Positions 33,938 to 42,021 of a stretch of DNA of 64,000 bases are shown here, in pieces. Source of the DNA: Scatosoma sp045613545 (GTDB taxonomy: Bacteria > Bacillota > Clostridia > Christensenellales > Borkfalkiaceae). Made by a program: the position numbers and the translations under genes. The stretch is from contig JAZLBD010000001.1 of the NCBI GenBank assembly GCA_045613545.1, positions 1 to 64,000 of the forward strand, in the 5' to 3' direction. Position 1 is the stretch's first letter, and each line of letters opens with the position of its first letter. The notes under the pieces were generated by a model. It worked only from the letters and a program-made list of their open reading frames with translations. It was not told where the DNA came from and did not search any database.

Positions 33938-35190
33938 ATTCGCAACTTCTTTCCGCTCGCAGTTCGAGCCAGTTCCTCCACTTTTTCTATTTTGCTTGGT
34001 ACAATATTAGGATTTAATCTTCCAACGAGTTGTTTACGAAACTCCTTAATTTCTAAATCGCCAATATATTTCATACAAATTACCGTACCCGCGTCCGTAA
34101 ATTCCCCAAAAACCAAGCAATCGATTATTCCGAAAATTTCCTTAACGACATTTTCAATCTCTTCAGGATACACGTTTATCCCTGCTTTTATCAGCATCCC
34201 GTCTTTCCTGCCGTCGATATAAAGATACCCATCTTTATCAAAATGCGCAGAATCCCCGGTACGCAGCCAACCCTCTTGAATCTTTTCTTGCGTATTTACT
34301 GTATCCAGATAATACCCTTTCATTACGCTCGCCGACCGAACCCAAAGTTCTCCTTCTACTATTTTTAATTCTACGCTGCCTATGGCTTTTCCCACACTTC
34401 CCAATTTTTTCGCAAAATCATCAGGCAATAATGCGCTTACGCGCGGACTGTGTTCCGTTAAACCATAAACGTTATAAAACTTTGTATTAGGAAATGCCTT
34501 AGCTACATTTTCGCTTGTACGGCGGGTTAAAACCTCCCCGCTTAATACCCCAACTTTAATAGGGAACGCTTTATCCTTAGCTATAATCGCCAACGTTTGA
34601 TATAAGGTCGGCGTGGCGCAAAACACGTCTATATCCTTTTGCTGAAAAAAGGTTAAAAGTCGCTGTGGCATAAATGCTTCTTCGTAAAAATATATCGTCA
34701 ACCCACAACATAAGGCATACAATATTTCCCCAGTTAAGACTGCAATGTGGACAAGCGGACGTGCAACACAAATCGTTTTTAAACCTTGCAAATCAAAATA
34801 CGTTTCGATGTATTGCAGATTTGAAATAATGTTCTCGTGCGTCAACATTACGCCCTTGGGTTTTCCCGTCGTACCACTTGTAAACATTAAAAAAGCCAAA
34901 TCTTCGCTCGGCGCCTGCGGAGAATTAAAAACTACGTTTTGAATATACTCGTAATTCTTTTTCCCATATTCTTTCGTTATAGGAACCGCAACGTTACCGC
35001 CTGCAATACAAGTCAATATAGAAAGAGCTTGTCTCTCACGTGTTTCGCCTTCGCATAACACAAAGCGTCTTTCTTGTTTAACCGTCTCCGAAAGATTGAG
35101 CAAATCCTTATAAGTCAATCCACTATTGGCAAATGCTATTCTATCCGCGTACCGTTCCATTTTTGACTTTAGGTATTCCCAGAGTGTCAT
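33934..35190 (-). CDS. AMP-dependent acyl/aminoacyl ligase
   Basis: 418 residues of the adenylate-forming family: LMFTSGTTGKPKGVMLTHEN (P-loop), YGLTEHSPR, TGDSAHFDKDGYLYIDGR and the C-terminal catalytic Lys in ARTASGKKLR. About 100 residues shorter than typical CoA ligases, the shortfall being in the N-terminal half. Activates a carboxylic acid as adenylate and presumably loads it onto one of the two flanking ACPs. The substrate pocket cannot be read by eye. Overlaps both ACP genes by 4 bp. Confidence 0.88.
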   Translation of the reverse strand: MTLWEYLKSKMERYADRIAFANSGLTYKDLLNLSETVKQERRFVLCEGETRERQALSILTCIAGGNVAVPITKEYGKKNYEYIQNVVFNSPQAPSEDLAFLMFTSGTTGKPKGVMLTHENIISNLQYIETYFDLQGLKTICVARPLVHIAVLTGEILYALCCGLTIYFYEEAFMPQRLLTFFQQKDIDVFCATPTLYQTLAIIAKDKAFPIKVGVLSGEVLTRRTSENVAKAFPNTKFYNVYGLTEHSPRVSALLPDDFAKKLGSVGKAIGSVELKIVEGELWVRSASVMKGYYLDTVNTQEKIQEGWLRTGDSAHFDKDGYLYIDGRKDGMLIKAGINVYPEEIENVVKEIFGIIDCLVFGEFTDAGTVICMKYIGDLEIKEFRKQLVGRLNPNIVPSKIEKVEELARTASGKKLRI

Positions 35191-35420
35191 AAGTATTTCT
35201 CCGTTAACGATATAAGACTTGACAGGGTTTGTAAATTTTCCGGTTGCAAATCGTCGTCCAAAAACGCTACGCTGAAGGCTTCTTCTATGGATACGACAAG
35301 CGTAACCAACGATAAACTATCCACGCCGCTTTCCATTAAAGGCTCGTCTTCTTCTAAATACGCGCCTATCGTTTCTTCTGCTATCTTTACGATTTTTTCT
35401 TTGATTTCTTCTCTATTCAC
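35187..35420 (-). CDS. Acyl carrier protein 2
   Basis: 77 residues with the phosphopantetheine attachment Ser in ESGVDSLSLVTLVVSIEEAF. Similar to, but clearly diverged from, the first ACP. Overlaps the ligase by 4 bp and the second BtrH-like gene by 8 bp. Having one ACP beside each BtrH-like transferase suggests two separate transfer steps or two substrates. Confidence 0.85.
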   Translation of the reverse strand: MNREEIKEKIVKIAEETIGAYLEEDEPLMESGVDSLSLVTLVVSIEEAFSVAFLDDDLQPENLQTLSSLISLTEKYL

Positions 35421-36240
35421 CTTTTAACGCTCCTGAAATTTTTCGTTCAATATCAATGATATAAACGATTTTTTGATACAAATCGCTATAAGCTTTGACC
35501 TTATCCACTTCTTCCTTTTTGATTTCTTTCAATCTTCGAAGGTGTACGTCAAAATAAATTTTATCCATATAAGTGATTTCTTCACGCAATAGCGCTTTCA
35601 CTTTCGCATTTACGCTATAATATTGCTCCAAACGTTTTCTGGATACTCTCAAAACGCCAATCGCCGATTCCAACGCACCTAGGCTATTCGGCAATTCTTG
35701 TACGTCAAAATCTTGCATCGTATATTGCAACGTCGCATAATCAGGCAAAGTCATCGTTCTATCTTCCATCCTGTAAATGCAAACGGCGCCGTCGTATACT
35801 TCCATAAACCTTTCTTCGGTAAAAGTCCCCTCAGAAAGTGGATATTGATTAATCCATTCCAAATTTCGATTTACGCAAATATAGTGGTCTTCACGCCAAG
35901 AAGAGCGCTTATAGTCCGTAAAAAAGGCGGTATTTACGCGAATTAAATACAAATCGTCATCCGCTTGGTTTCTCAACAGTTCTAACGCCTCTTTAGCGGA
36001 ACAAGCACGATATTCGTGTCTTACTACACCGTATTCTTCCGCAATATCTTGCAATCTCGGTAAATAGCAATAGTTTTGATACATAGCCCCGTGTGAAAAA
36101 TCATCAAACGCTTGTTTCAAACTGATAAATGAATTTCCGTATAAATTAGAAACATCGTAATATCGATTTAACCAAGCGAGAAAATAACTCTCCACACAAG
36201 ACAACGCCAACGCTTCGGATATTTCTTTTTTATTAATCAT
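35413..36240 (-). CDS. BtrH-like acyltransferase 2
   Basis: 275 residues. Weaker match to the BtrH N-terminal domain: SCVESYFLAWLNRY near the start, LYLIRVNTAFFTDY, and DHYICVNRN in the position of the catalytic His region, followed by helices as in the first BtrH-like protein. Probably a paralogue with the same fold and a diverged substrate. Overlaps the ACP 2 and nucleotidyltransferase genes by 8 bp on both sides. Confidence 0.55.
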   Translation of the reverse strand: MINKKEISEALALSCVESYFLAWLNRYYDVSNLYGNSFISLKQAFDDFSHGAMYQNYCYLPRLQDIAEEYGVVRHEYRACSAKEALELLRNQADDDLYLIRVNTAFFTDYKRSSWREDHYICVNRNLEWINQYPLSEGTFTEERFMEVYDGAVCIYRMEDRTMTLPDYATLQYTMQDFDVQELPNSLGALESAIGVLRVSRKRLEQYYSVNAKVKALLREEITYMDKIYFDVHLRRLKEIKKEEVDKVKAYSDLYQKIVYIIDIERKISGALKGE

Positions 36241-37291
36241 GTTTAACCTCTCTTAAAAACCGTTTCGAATCCAACAAGCAAAGTCGTTGATAAATCGTTC
36301 CGTTCCATTCATAATTCTTCTTATTTTCATAGTCGATAATAACAGGAAAGTTGCTATCAAATTTATTTGCATAGCACATTATTTCTTCGTCCATAAAAAC
36401 TTCGCCTACTTGCTTTAATACCGTTCCGATTTCTTGCTGCAACGAATGTTTTTCTACCAACTCCTCCAAATGCAAAAAATCAAGAATATCGGCTTTGAAC
36501 AAGTAATAAATATCGGTCAGTTTATACAAATCCAAATCTTTGCTGCGTTCTACCATAAACAACAAACAGCTTTCCTTGTATTGATGCATAATCAAATGCA
36601 AGAAAAACAACTCACTATCCGGTACACGCATTAAAACTTTCCCTTTGTGTTCAATGGTTTCTTTAATCATATCCTTGAGTAATGCAACACCTTCCGCCGG
36701 AGTATTGCCTAAAGAAAAATTGATATCAACCTCTACAAACGGAAACTCGGAATTACCCGTCTTTTTTACAAACGGCGCAACTTCGCCTCGGTTCATGCGG
36801 CGCTTCACTATTTCCAAACGAGAAAATTCTTTGATTGTATCGGTAGTAGAATCATATATTCCCTGAACAAAGCCCAAATCATATAATGCTTTGCTTATCG
36901 CAGTAATTCCGTCTTGCTGACATAATAAGTCAATGTCGTTAGATACTCTTTCCCCGTCGGAATACACCTTTGTATCTTCTTCACAAAGATTCGATAAAAC
37001 ACTACCTTTTAACAACATATACGGAGCTTTTATTTCAGATAATTTTTGCGTAATAAGAGAAAGTTCCTTACGCATAAAAACCACTTTTCTGCGTTGTTTT
37101 TCATACGTTTCTTTCAATAATTTTTCCACCTTTTTAGGTAAGTTTATCTCACAACCTTGAGCACGGTTATAGAACAACCCGGCTATTCTGTGACAGGACA
37201 AAAATCCCAATACTGCATACCAATCAGGCTCACGTGTAGGACTTTCTCCTTTTAATACCGAAACCACGTATCTTAAATCCTTTTCCGTCAT
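36233..37291 (-). CDS. Nucleotidyltransferase family protein (NTP_transf_5-like)
   Basis: 352 residues. Segment APYMLLKGSVLSNLCEEDTK, then VSNDIDLLCQ, matches the uncharacterised nucleotidyltransferase family (KG ... DIDLL acid pair) that recurs in biosynthetic and capsule clusters, including RiPP clusters. It may transfer a nucleotide or phosphosugar to a small molecule or protein. Overlaps neighbours on both sides (8 bp and 1 bp). Cytoplasmic. Confidence 0.75.
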   Translation of the reverse strand: MTEKDLRYVVSVLKGESPTREPDWYAVLGFLSCHRIAGLFYNRAQGCEINLPKKVEKLLKETYEKQRRKVVFMRKELSLITQKLSEIKAPYMLLKGSVLSNLCEEDTKVYSDGERVSNDIDLLCQQDGITAISKALYDLGFVQGIYDSTTDTIKEFSRLEIVKRRMNRGEVAPFVKKTGNSEFPFVEVDINFSLGNTPAEGVALLKDMIKETIEHKGKVLMRVPDSELFFLHLIMHQYKESCLLFMVERSKDLDLYKLTDIYYLFKADILDFLHLEELVEKHSLQQEIGTVLKQVGEVFMDEEIMCYANKFDSNFPVIIDYENKKNYEWNGTIYQRLCLLDSKRFLREVKHD

Positions 37292-37935
37292 TAAAGTATA
37301 CCTTCCCTTTTCAATGTTTCTTTTATAAATTGAAACGCCAATTGTGCGTCTAGGCTCGTGTCAACAATCATAAACCTTTGCTCTACCGCCATATTATAAA
37401 ATTCCTTGGCTACGTTGGTTAATAATTTCTCGTCCAAATGTCTATCACATTCGTCAGGTCTATTTTTGATTCGTTTTATCGCAAGTTCCGGCTCTACGTA
37501 CGCCAAAAAAGTAATATTTGGTCGAATTAAATGTTTTGCCGCATCGAAGAACCAATACTCCTCCCTATATCCTCTTGCAAGCATATTAGCAAGCGAAGTA
37601 AAAATATATCTATCACAGATCACTATCTTCCCTTCTTTTAAGGCAGGAATAATCGTTTCAAAACTGTGCTGAACTCTATCCGACATCGTAAGCAGTTGAA
37701 CGGCGCGATAATCAATATCTTCATGATTCTTTGAATACATCATTTTTTGGAATAATTTCGTCTTACGCGACATATCCGTAGGTTGCTTCACTGACAGAAT
37801 ATTGTCTTTACCGTACTTTTCTTCCAACAATTGCTGCGTTAGCCCAATCATTGTCGTTTTGCCGGCACCATCCGTTCCCTCAAAAACGATTAATTTCCCT
37901 GTATATGTATTATCTTTCAACGTTAACTTCAGCAT
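37291..37935 (-). CDS. Thymidylate kinase-like P-loop kinase
   Basis: 214 residues. P-loop FEGTDGAGKTT, DR(YIF)TSLANMLARG and RPDECDR-type lid segment are typical of Tmk. The surrounding operon makes it more likely to be a kinase acting within this pathway, or on a nucleotide-like intermediate, than the housekeeping enzyme. Overlaps the holin-like gene by 26 bp. A housekeeping tmk elsewhere would support this. Confidence 0.78.
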   Translation of the reverse strand: MLKLTLKDNTYTGKLIVFEGTDGAGKTTMIGLTQQLLEEKYGKDNILSVKQPTDMSRKTKLFQKMMYSKNHEDIDYRAVQLLTMSDRVQHSFETIIPALKEGKIVICDRYIFTSLANMLARGYREEYWFFDAAKHLIRPNITFLAYVEPELAIKRIKNRPDECDRHLDEKLLTNVAKEFYNMAVEQRFMIVDTSLDAQLAFQFIKETLKREGIL

Positions 37936-38434
37936 TGGCTTTACCTCGTAAAATAATTTTATTATCCTTTACTTCTTCCACCGTAGGTTCTTCAAGCTCA
38001 GCGACAACTTCATTCGGAGTTTCCTCAACGGCTTCCTTTGGTAAAAACTGCTCTACCAATTGTCGTATATTCGTTAAAATGGTTTCGCTTGTTTTGATTT
38101 CGCAATCACTAAGCGCTTTTTTCTTTGAGGGAAACAGCTTTTCAAAAATGGCATAAAAAGTAAGACTGAGACTGCTTGACGTTAACCACATTGTAATAAA
38201 CGCACGGTCGAAATTAAATACCCCAACCATAAATCTTGCGTATAAAAACGAAAGCAAAAAGCCAAATCCGATCGGCAAAAACACAATAAATCTCGTTACT
38301 TTTGTGTAATCGTTGAGTTTATTAGCCAAAGATTTTATCGGCATTTTTACTAAGCCCGTAAGTACGTTTACCAATAATGCGATTAGCACTGTTTCCAAGC
38401 CGTAAGTAGTTATCATTTCTAAAATCTGTTCCAT
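37910..38434 (-). CDS. Holin-like three-TM membrane protein
   Basis: 174 residues. Three hydrophobic segments (about 12-32, 48-72, 80-100: VLIALLVNVLTGLV, FIVFLPIGFGFLLSFLYARF, FITMWLTSSSLSLTFYAIF) and a long acidic, glutamate-rich cytosolic tail. Size and layout resemble phage holins and the TcdE-type proteins that release large clostridial toxins lacking signal peptides, but no family motif is certain. It precedes a toxin operon whose Rhs product lacks a signal, so an export role is an attractive inference. Confidence 0.55.
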   Translation of the reverse strand: MEQILEMITTYGLETVLIALLVNVLTGLVKMPIKSLANKLNDYTKVTRFIVFLPIGFGFLLSFLYARFMVGVFNFDRAFITMWLTSSSLSLTFYAIFEKLFPSKKKALSDCEIKTSETILTNIRQLVEQFLPKEAVEETPNEVVAELEEPTVEEVKDNKIILRGKANAEVNVER

Positions 38435-38446
38435 TCCTTTCTCTCC

Positions 38447-39700
38447 TTAATTTTGGTATATAGACTTAATATTTCTTTCGTCTAATTTGCTCACGAGATA
38501 CGCGTTCTCCGTGCCCGCTTGATTTATCGTTTCCTTAAAGGACGTAACGTGATTATTCAATACTGCGCCAACGCTTCTATTAGCGAAAATTGCACAGTCC
38601 GCCACGTTACGGATAATATTTTCACTGATAATATTTTCGGAGCAATTCTCTCCCATAGCATAAATACCGCAACCGCTTCTACACTCGGATTGAACCATCA
38701 AAACTTCCATAATATTTCGACCAATTACACAGTTATGTGCCGTATGTTCAATAAGTCTTGCATTACGACTCGTTGACGTCAAAATATTTCCCTCAATACT
38801 GGTATTGCTACCATAGCTACGAATACTGCGTCCGCAAATGGTATGTGTTGCCAAAATCTTATTCCCGGACACAATCGTAAACTCGCCGCGATTCTCCAAT
38901 CCTACGCTCATCCCAGCCCATTCGCCAACGATATTATTAGATGTAATAATTGAATAAAGACCTTCATTGATAAAACCAAACGCATACGCTTGTTCTTTTT
39001 CACGACCATCGTTATGCGACGCATTCGCCTTGATATTGTTCCCAACAAAACGTCCAAAACGACCGTTTGTATATACGCCGATTGCCTTTTGTCGCTCACC
39101 ATTTCCCCTATTGGTTGCATAGATAAACGTGTCTTGCATAGAAATGCTATTTGCAAGATAGTTATATACCCCATATACAGTACACTCTTTATCGTATTCG
39201 CCTGCTCTACATTCAACTTTTAACATGCTGTTGCTAATAACAAGGTTATCTGCTCTTGTTTCCATGTGCGTATCCAAATTGCCGTTATTGTAAACACCAA
39301 CCATATTCAATTGTTTATCCGAATACACTTCGATTTGACAGTTATGCAATTTTAACCCATACGCCGTATTGTATATTAAAGAAAACGTTCTCGTACTGTG
39401 TTGCGAGTTTTGAACACGAACACGTATGCGCAAATTCCTAAATTGCACATTTCGCGCCATTGGATGCACAAAAAACAAACTCCAATCACTCGTTGTGCAA
39501 TCATCTACGTTCGCTTCAATTTCCGCATTACTACCGTCGATAATGATGTCCGAACGCATAACTTGGATAATGCCTTTTACACATAAACGCCCAATTGTAA
39601 AAGTCCCGCTCTGATTAATATTCAACTTAATCTTACCTTTAAGTTTAATTTCATTGCCGCTTCCTACGTCGTTGATTTTTTGTTCTAATTCCTTTTGCAT
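38447..39700 (-). CDS. Right-handed beta-helix repeat protein
   Basis: 417 residues made almost entirely of ~22-residue beta-helix turns (IDGSNAEIEANV, VVSGNKIL, SIEGNILTS, IISENIIRNV, VLNNHVTS), as in pectate-lyase-like and phage tail-spike proteins. No signal peptide. Catalytic residues are not evident. It could bind or cut a surface polysaccharide, or be a structural fibre. Lies 12 bp upstream of the holin-like gene and 14 bp downstream of the ArpU-like regulator. Confidence 0.75.
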   Translation of the reverse strand: MQKELEQKINDVGSGNEIKLKGKIKLNINQSGTFTIGRLCVKGIIQVMRSDIIIDGSNAEIEANVDDCTTSDWSLFFVHPMARNVQFRNLRIRVRVQNSQHSTRTFSLIYNTAYGLKLHNCQIEVYSDKQLNMVGVYNNGNLDTHMETRADNLVISNSMLKVECRAGEYDKECTVYGVYNYLANSISMQDTFIYATNRGNGERQKAIGVYTNGRFGRFVGNNIKANASHNDGREKEQAYAFGFINEGLYSIITSNNIVGEWAGMSVGLENRGEFTIVSGNKILATHTICGRSIRSYGSNTSIEGNILTSTSRNARLIEHTAHNCVIGRNIMEVLMVQSECRSGCGIYAMGENCSENIISENIIRNVADCAIFANRSVGAVLNNHVTSFKETINQAGTENAYLVSKLDERNIKSIYQN

Positions 39701-39714
39701 GTTTTTTTACCTCG

Positions 39715-40089
39715 TTATTCCATTAATTTATTTTTTAAGATTTCTTCTTCGTCTACGTCGCCGCTTGAGATATATAGCTCATAAATTTTTTCTTCAAGTT
39801 TGCGTTTTAATCGGTAGTACCCACTTTCCGTAATAGGCAAGTCTAAAAATACGCTTTTATCCCCTACCCCTTGCCTATATACCTTATCAATAATTTCATT
39901 CACGATAAAATTATTTTCCGCGACTGTTATTTTTTGAAAAATTTCTTCTATTCTCCAACACCAATCAGGTATACTAATTCTTTTTCTACGACCATACAAT
40001 AGAAGCTCCGTTTCGCGTCGTTTTTCTTTTACGGATTCAATTATCAAATAATACGAATTCAAAAACTTTCTCAAACTGCTTTTTTTCAT
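39715..40089 (-). CDS. ArpU/RinA-like phage-type regulator
   Basis: About 124 residues from ATG 40089 (MKKSSLRKFLNSYYLIIESV). The C-terminal SVFLDLPITESGYYRLKRKL, EEKIYELYISS is the pattern of late-gene activators of the ArpU/RinA group (sigma-like helix-turn-helix). In phages these proteins switch on late promoters. Here it heads the Rhs operon. An in-frame extension to 40155 would run through the hairpin repeat and lacks a start signal. A ribosome binding site for 40089 is weak. Confidence 0.6.
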   Translation of the reverse strand: MKKSSLRKFLNSYYLIIESVKEKRRETELLLYGRRKRISIPDWCWRIEEIFQKITVAENNFIVNEIIDKVYRQGVGDKSVFLDLPITESGYYRLKRKLEEKIYELYISSGDVDEEEILKNKLME

Positions 40090-40105
40090 TTTTTTCTTAG
40101 ACCCA

Positions 40106-40174
40106 AATAGTCGTTCCTTTGCCTGTAAACAAGCAAAGGCACGACTATTCCCCAAATAGTCGTGCCTTTGCTTG
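40106..40174. repeat. Triple 20-bp inverted repeat in the operon leader
   Basis: A 20-mer AATAGTCGTGCCTTTGCTTG occurs as three units: 40106-40125 (two mismatches), 40130-40149 (inverted) and 40155-40174. The middle unit pairs perfectly with the 40155 unit (5-nt loop) and nearly perfectly with the 40106 unit (4-nt loop), giving two mutually exclusive hairpins between the promoter and the first gene. Confidence 0.85.
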
Positions 40175-40192
40175 TTATATTCCGTTGGTTAT

Positions 40193-40226
40193 ATTATATC
40201 ACTTTCGTGTGCAAAAAAACTGTCAA
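40193..40226 (-). promoter_or_regulatory. Candidate promoter of the Rhs operon
   Basis: Minus-strand TATAAT (40193-40198) extended by TGA, and TTGACA (40221-40226) 22 bp away. The spacing is too long for an unaided sigma-A promoter, so an activator is likely needed. Confidence 0.5.
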
Positions 40227-40316
40227 ATTTTTTTACACTTAAAAATTTGCGCTTTTCGTTGATATTAAAATGTTGAAAATTAACCGTTATATTAGCCTAT
40301 TTTTATACTTTTATCT

Positions 40317-42020
40317 TTAAATCATCTCAAAATGTTTGAGAGCATCTTTGATTGCTTCTATCATTTTAGCAGTTGGATGTGAACGCGGACGTTTTAATTC
40401 TTCCACTGCGTTCGGCGCGTCATACATTGGCAAGCCTAAATCTCGTTTCACTTCGGCAATGTAAGCCGTATGCACTTTGAAACCGTACTTCTCTTCAATA
40501 TATGCTTGAATATCCTTATAGGTAGTTTTCTTTTTAGGTGCACGCTTTTCTATGTCTTTAAGAGAAACTTGTCCTTCTTCTTCGCCAAACTCTACGTTTA
40601 CGCTGATATGTCCGTCAGGTTTTTTGTGGGAAAGACACACGACCGTCTCGACGTGCTTGGTTTGGGGGAACATGTCGTAGGGTTGTACGAGAGTCACTTC
40701 GTACTTGCCCTTGCCGTCGCCTTTAACCAGCGCGCCGTCTTTTTCCACGAGGTTGCCCGTTAAGATTCCTAAATCCCTTGCAAGCGTTGCCGGATCACAG
40801 CTCACCATCGTGATTTGCGGAATATTCGATTGCATCAGCGCGGAAAACACGCTTCGATGCACACCTGCCCTAGGCGGATCGAGAACGAGGCGAATCTTTT
40901 CCCCTTTTTCCTTTTCCAAAACCTCTTGTAGTTTATCCTCCACCGCACCGCAAACATTCGTCATATTTGAAAGTCCGTTCTTCTTTTGCATGGCGTTGGC
41001 GCACGCCACCGCCTCCGGTACGATTTCTATGCCGTACACTCGTTTGGCGCGCTTTGCGATCATTGCCGTTAACAGCCCTGCGCCCGAATAGGCGTCCACG
41101 ACCACTTCGTCGCCCGCGCCCGTGACCGTTTCCAAAACGGCGTCGTATAATTTTCCGCGCACGCTCGCGTTCACTTGCACGAACGTTTGCGGTCCTGCCT
41201 CAAACAAGATCCCTTTTTCTTCCGCCTCAAACGTTCCCTCGCCGTAAAGCAGGGTGAATTCTTTTCCCCAAACGACGTTCGTGTCTTGGTCGTTATGATT
41301 GAGCCACAAGGTAAAGCGTTCGAATATTTTAGAAAGCTGTTCGATAAAAATTTCCTTTTGCGGAAGATCTTTTTTAGCGGAAACGATCGTCACGATAAAT
41401 TTTCCGTTGAGTTCCCGAACGACGATATGGCGAAGCGACCCTTGTTTCGTCCGTTCGTCATACCCTTTTACGCCCGCAATTTTACTGTAAGTAAGCACGC
41501 AGTCAATCACTTCTTTTGCCCAATTGGGATGGATTAAGCAATTTTCTATCGGAACGATGCGGTGGCTACGCTCTGCATAGAACCCCACGACCGTATTCCC
41601 CTCCTTATCCACGCCGATCGGTAGTTGCAGTTTGTTGCGATAGGCGTACGTATGACCGCTTGCGATCGTTTCTTCTACGACGCAGTCCACTCCGCCAATC
41701 TTTCTTAAAGCGTCCTCCACCAGTTGTTTTTTGAAGGAGAGTTGATTCGGATATACGAGGTGTTGGAGTTGACAGCCTCCGCACCGACCGAACACGGGGC
41801 ATTGCGGAATCGTCCGTTTGGGGGAGGGAACGTTTACCTCCAATAATTTCCCGTACCCGATCGTATCCTTTTGTTTCAAGACCAAAAAGGTAATTTCCTC
41901 TCCGACGAGGGCAAAAGGAACGAAATAGGTCACGCCGTCCACTTTACAAACCCCTTCGCCGTTCGTACCCAGTCTTTCCACTTTCCCCGTCAACGTTTGA
42001 TTTTTCGTCGTCAACTTCAT
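40317..42020 (-). CDS. rlmD: 23S rRNA (uracil) methyltransferase RlmD with element-derived C-terminus
   Basis: 567 residues: TRAM domain (1-60), iron-sulfur cysteines CPVFGRCGGCQ, the SAM-binding region DAYSGAGLLTAMIAKR, VLDPPRAG and the catalytic Cys in MVSCDPATLARD. Methylates C5 of a 23S rRNA uridine. Normal RlmD ends near HVETVVCLS. Here ~100 more residues follow, including TYKDIQAYIEEKYGFKVHTA and LGLPMYDAPNAVEELKRPRS, a tail I recall from elements inserted in rumA. The tail is therefore probably supplied by the integrated island (junction 40644-40652). The methyltransferase core appears complete. Confidence 0.85.
   Translation of the reverse strand: MKLTTKNQTLTGKVERLGTNGEGVCKVDGVTYFVPFALVGEEITFLVLKQKDTIGYGKLLEVNVPSPKRTIPQCPVFGRCGGCQLQHLVYPNQLSFKKQLVEDALRKIGGVDCVVEETIASGHTYAYRNKLQLPIGVDKEGNTVVGFYAERSHRIVPIENCLIHPNWAKEVIDCVLTYSKIAGVKGYDERTKQGSLRHIVVRELNGKFIVTIVSAKKDLPQKEIFIEQLSKIFERFTLWLNHNDQDTNVVWGKEFTLLYGEGTFEAEEKGILFEAGPQTFVQVNASVRGKLYDAVLETVTGAGDEVVVDAYSGAGLLTAMIAKRAKRVYGIEIVPEAVACANAMQKKNGLSNMTNVCGAVEDKLQEVLEKEKGEKIRLVLDPPRAGVHRSVFSALMQSNIPQITMVSCDPATLARDLGILTGNLVEKDGALVKGDGKGKYEVTLVQPYDMFPQTKHVETVVCLSHKKPDGHISVNVEFGEEEGQVSLKDIEKRAPKKKTTYKDIQAYIEEKYGFKVHTAYIAEVKRDLGLPMYDAPNAVEELKRPRSHPTAKMIEAIKDALKHFEMI
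40644..40652. other. Attachment site core in rlmD
   Basis: CGTCTCGAC (plus strand) equals 12148-12156. It encodes VET of HVETVV in rlmD, the segment known as the integration target of rum-specific serine-recombinase elements in streptococci. Confidence 0.65.
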
Positions 42021-42021
42021 T

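Larger units (their letters stand above)
12157..40643. mobile_element. Composite integrative mobilizable element in rlmD
   Basis: About 28.5 kb of AT-richer sequence lies between two GTCGAGACG copies, one inside rlmD and one at its displaced 3' end. It holds a large serine recombinase at one end, relaxase, MobC, TnpV, abortive-infection genes and a toxin operon, and no housekeeping gene. The rum/rlmD gene is an established target for serine-recombinase elements in Firmicutes. A third att-like sequence (13139-13147, GTGGAGACT on the minus strand, then encoding VETLVCLTRK and stop) suggests that a ~1-kb remnant of a second element (12157-13138) is stacked at the same site. No full conjugation (type IV) gene set is visible, so it would need a helper. 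Confidence 0.7.

Noticed and set aside
37291..37935. Housekeeping thymidylate kinase
   Set aside because: The fold fits, but it is embedded by overlaps in a foreign operon; a pathway-specific kinase is more likely.
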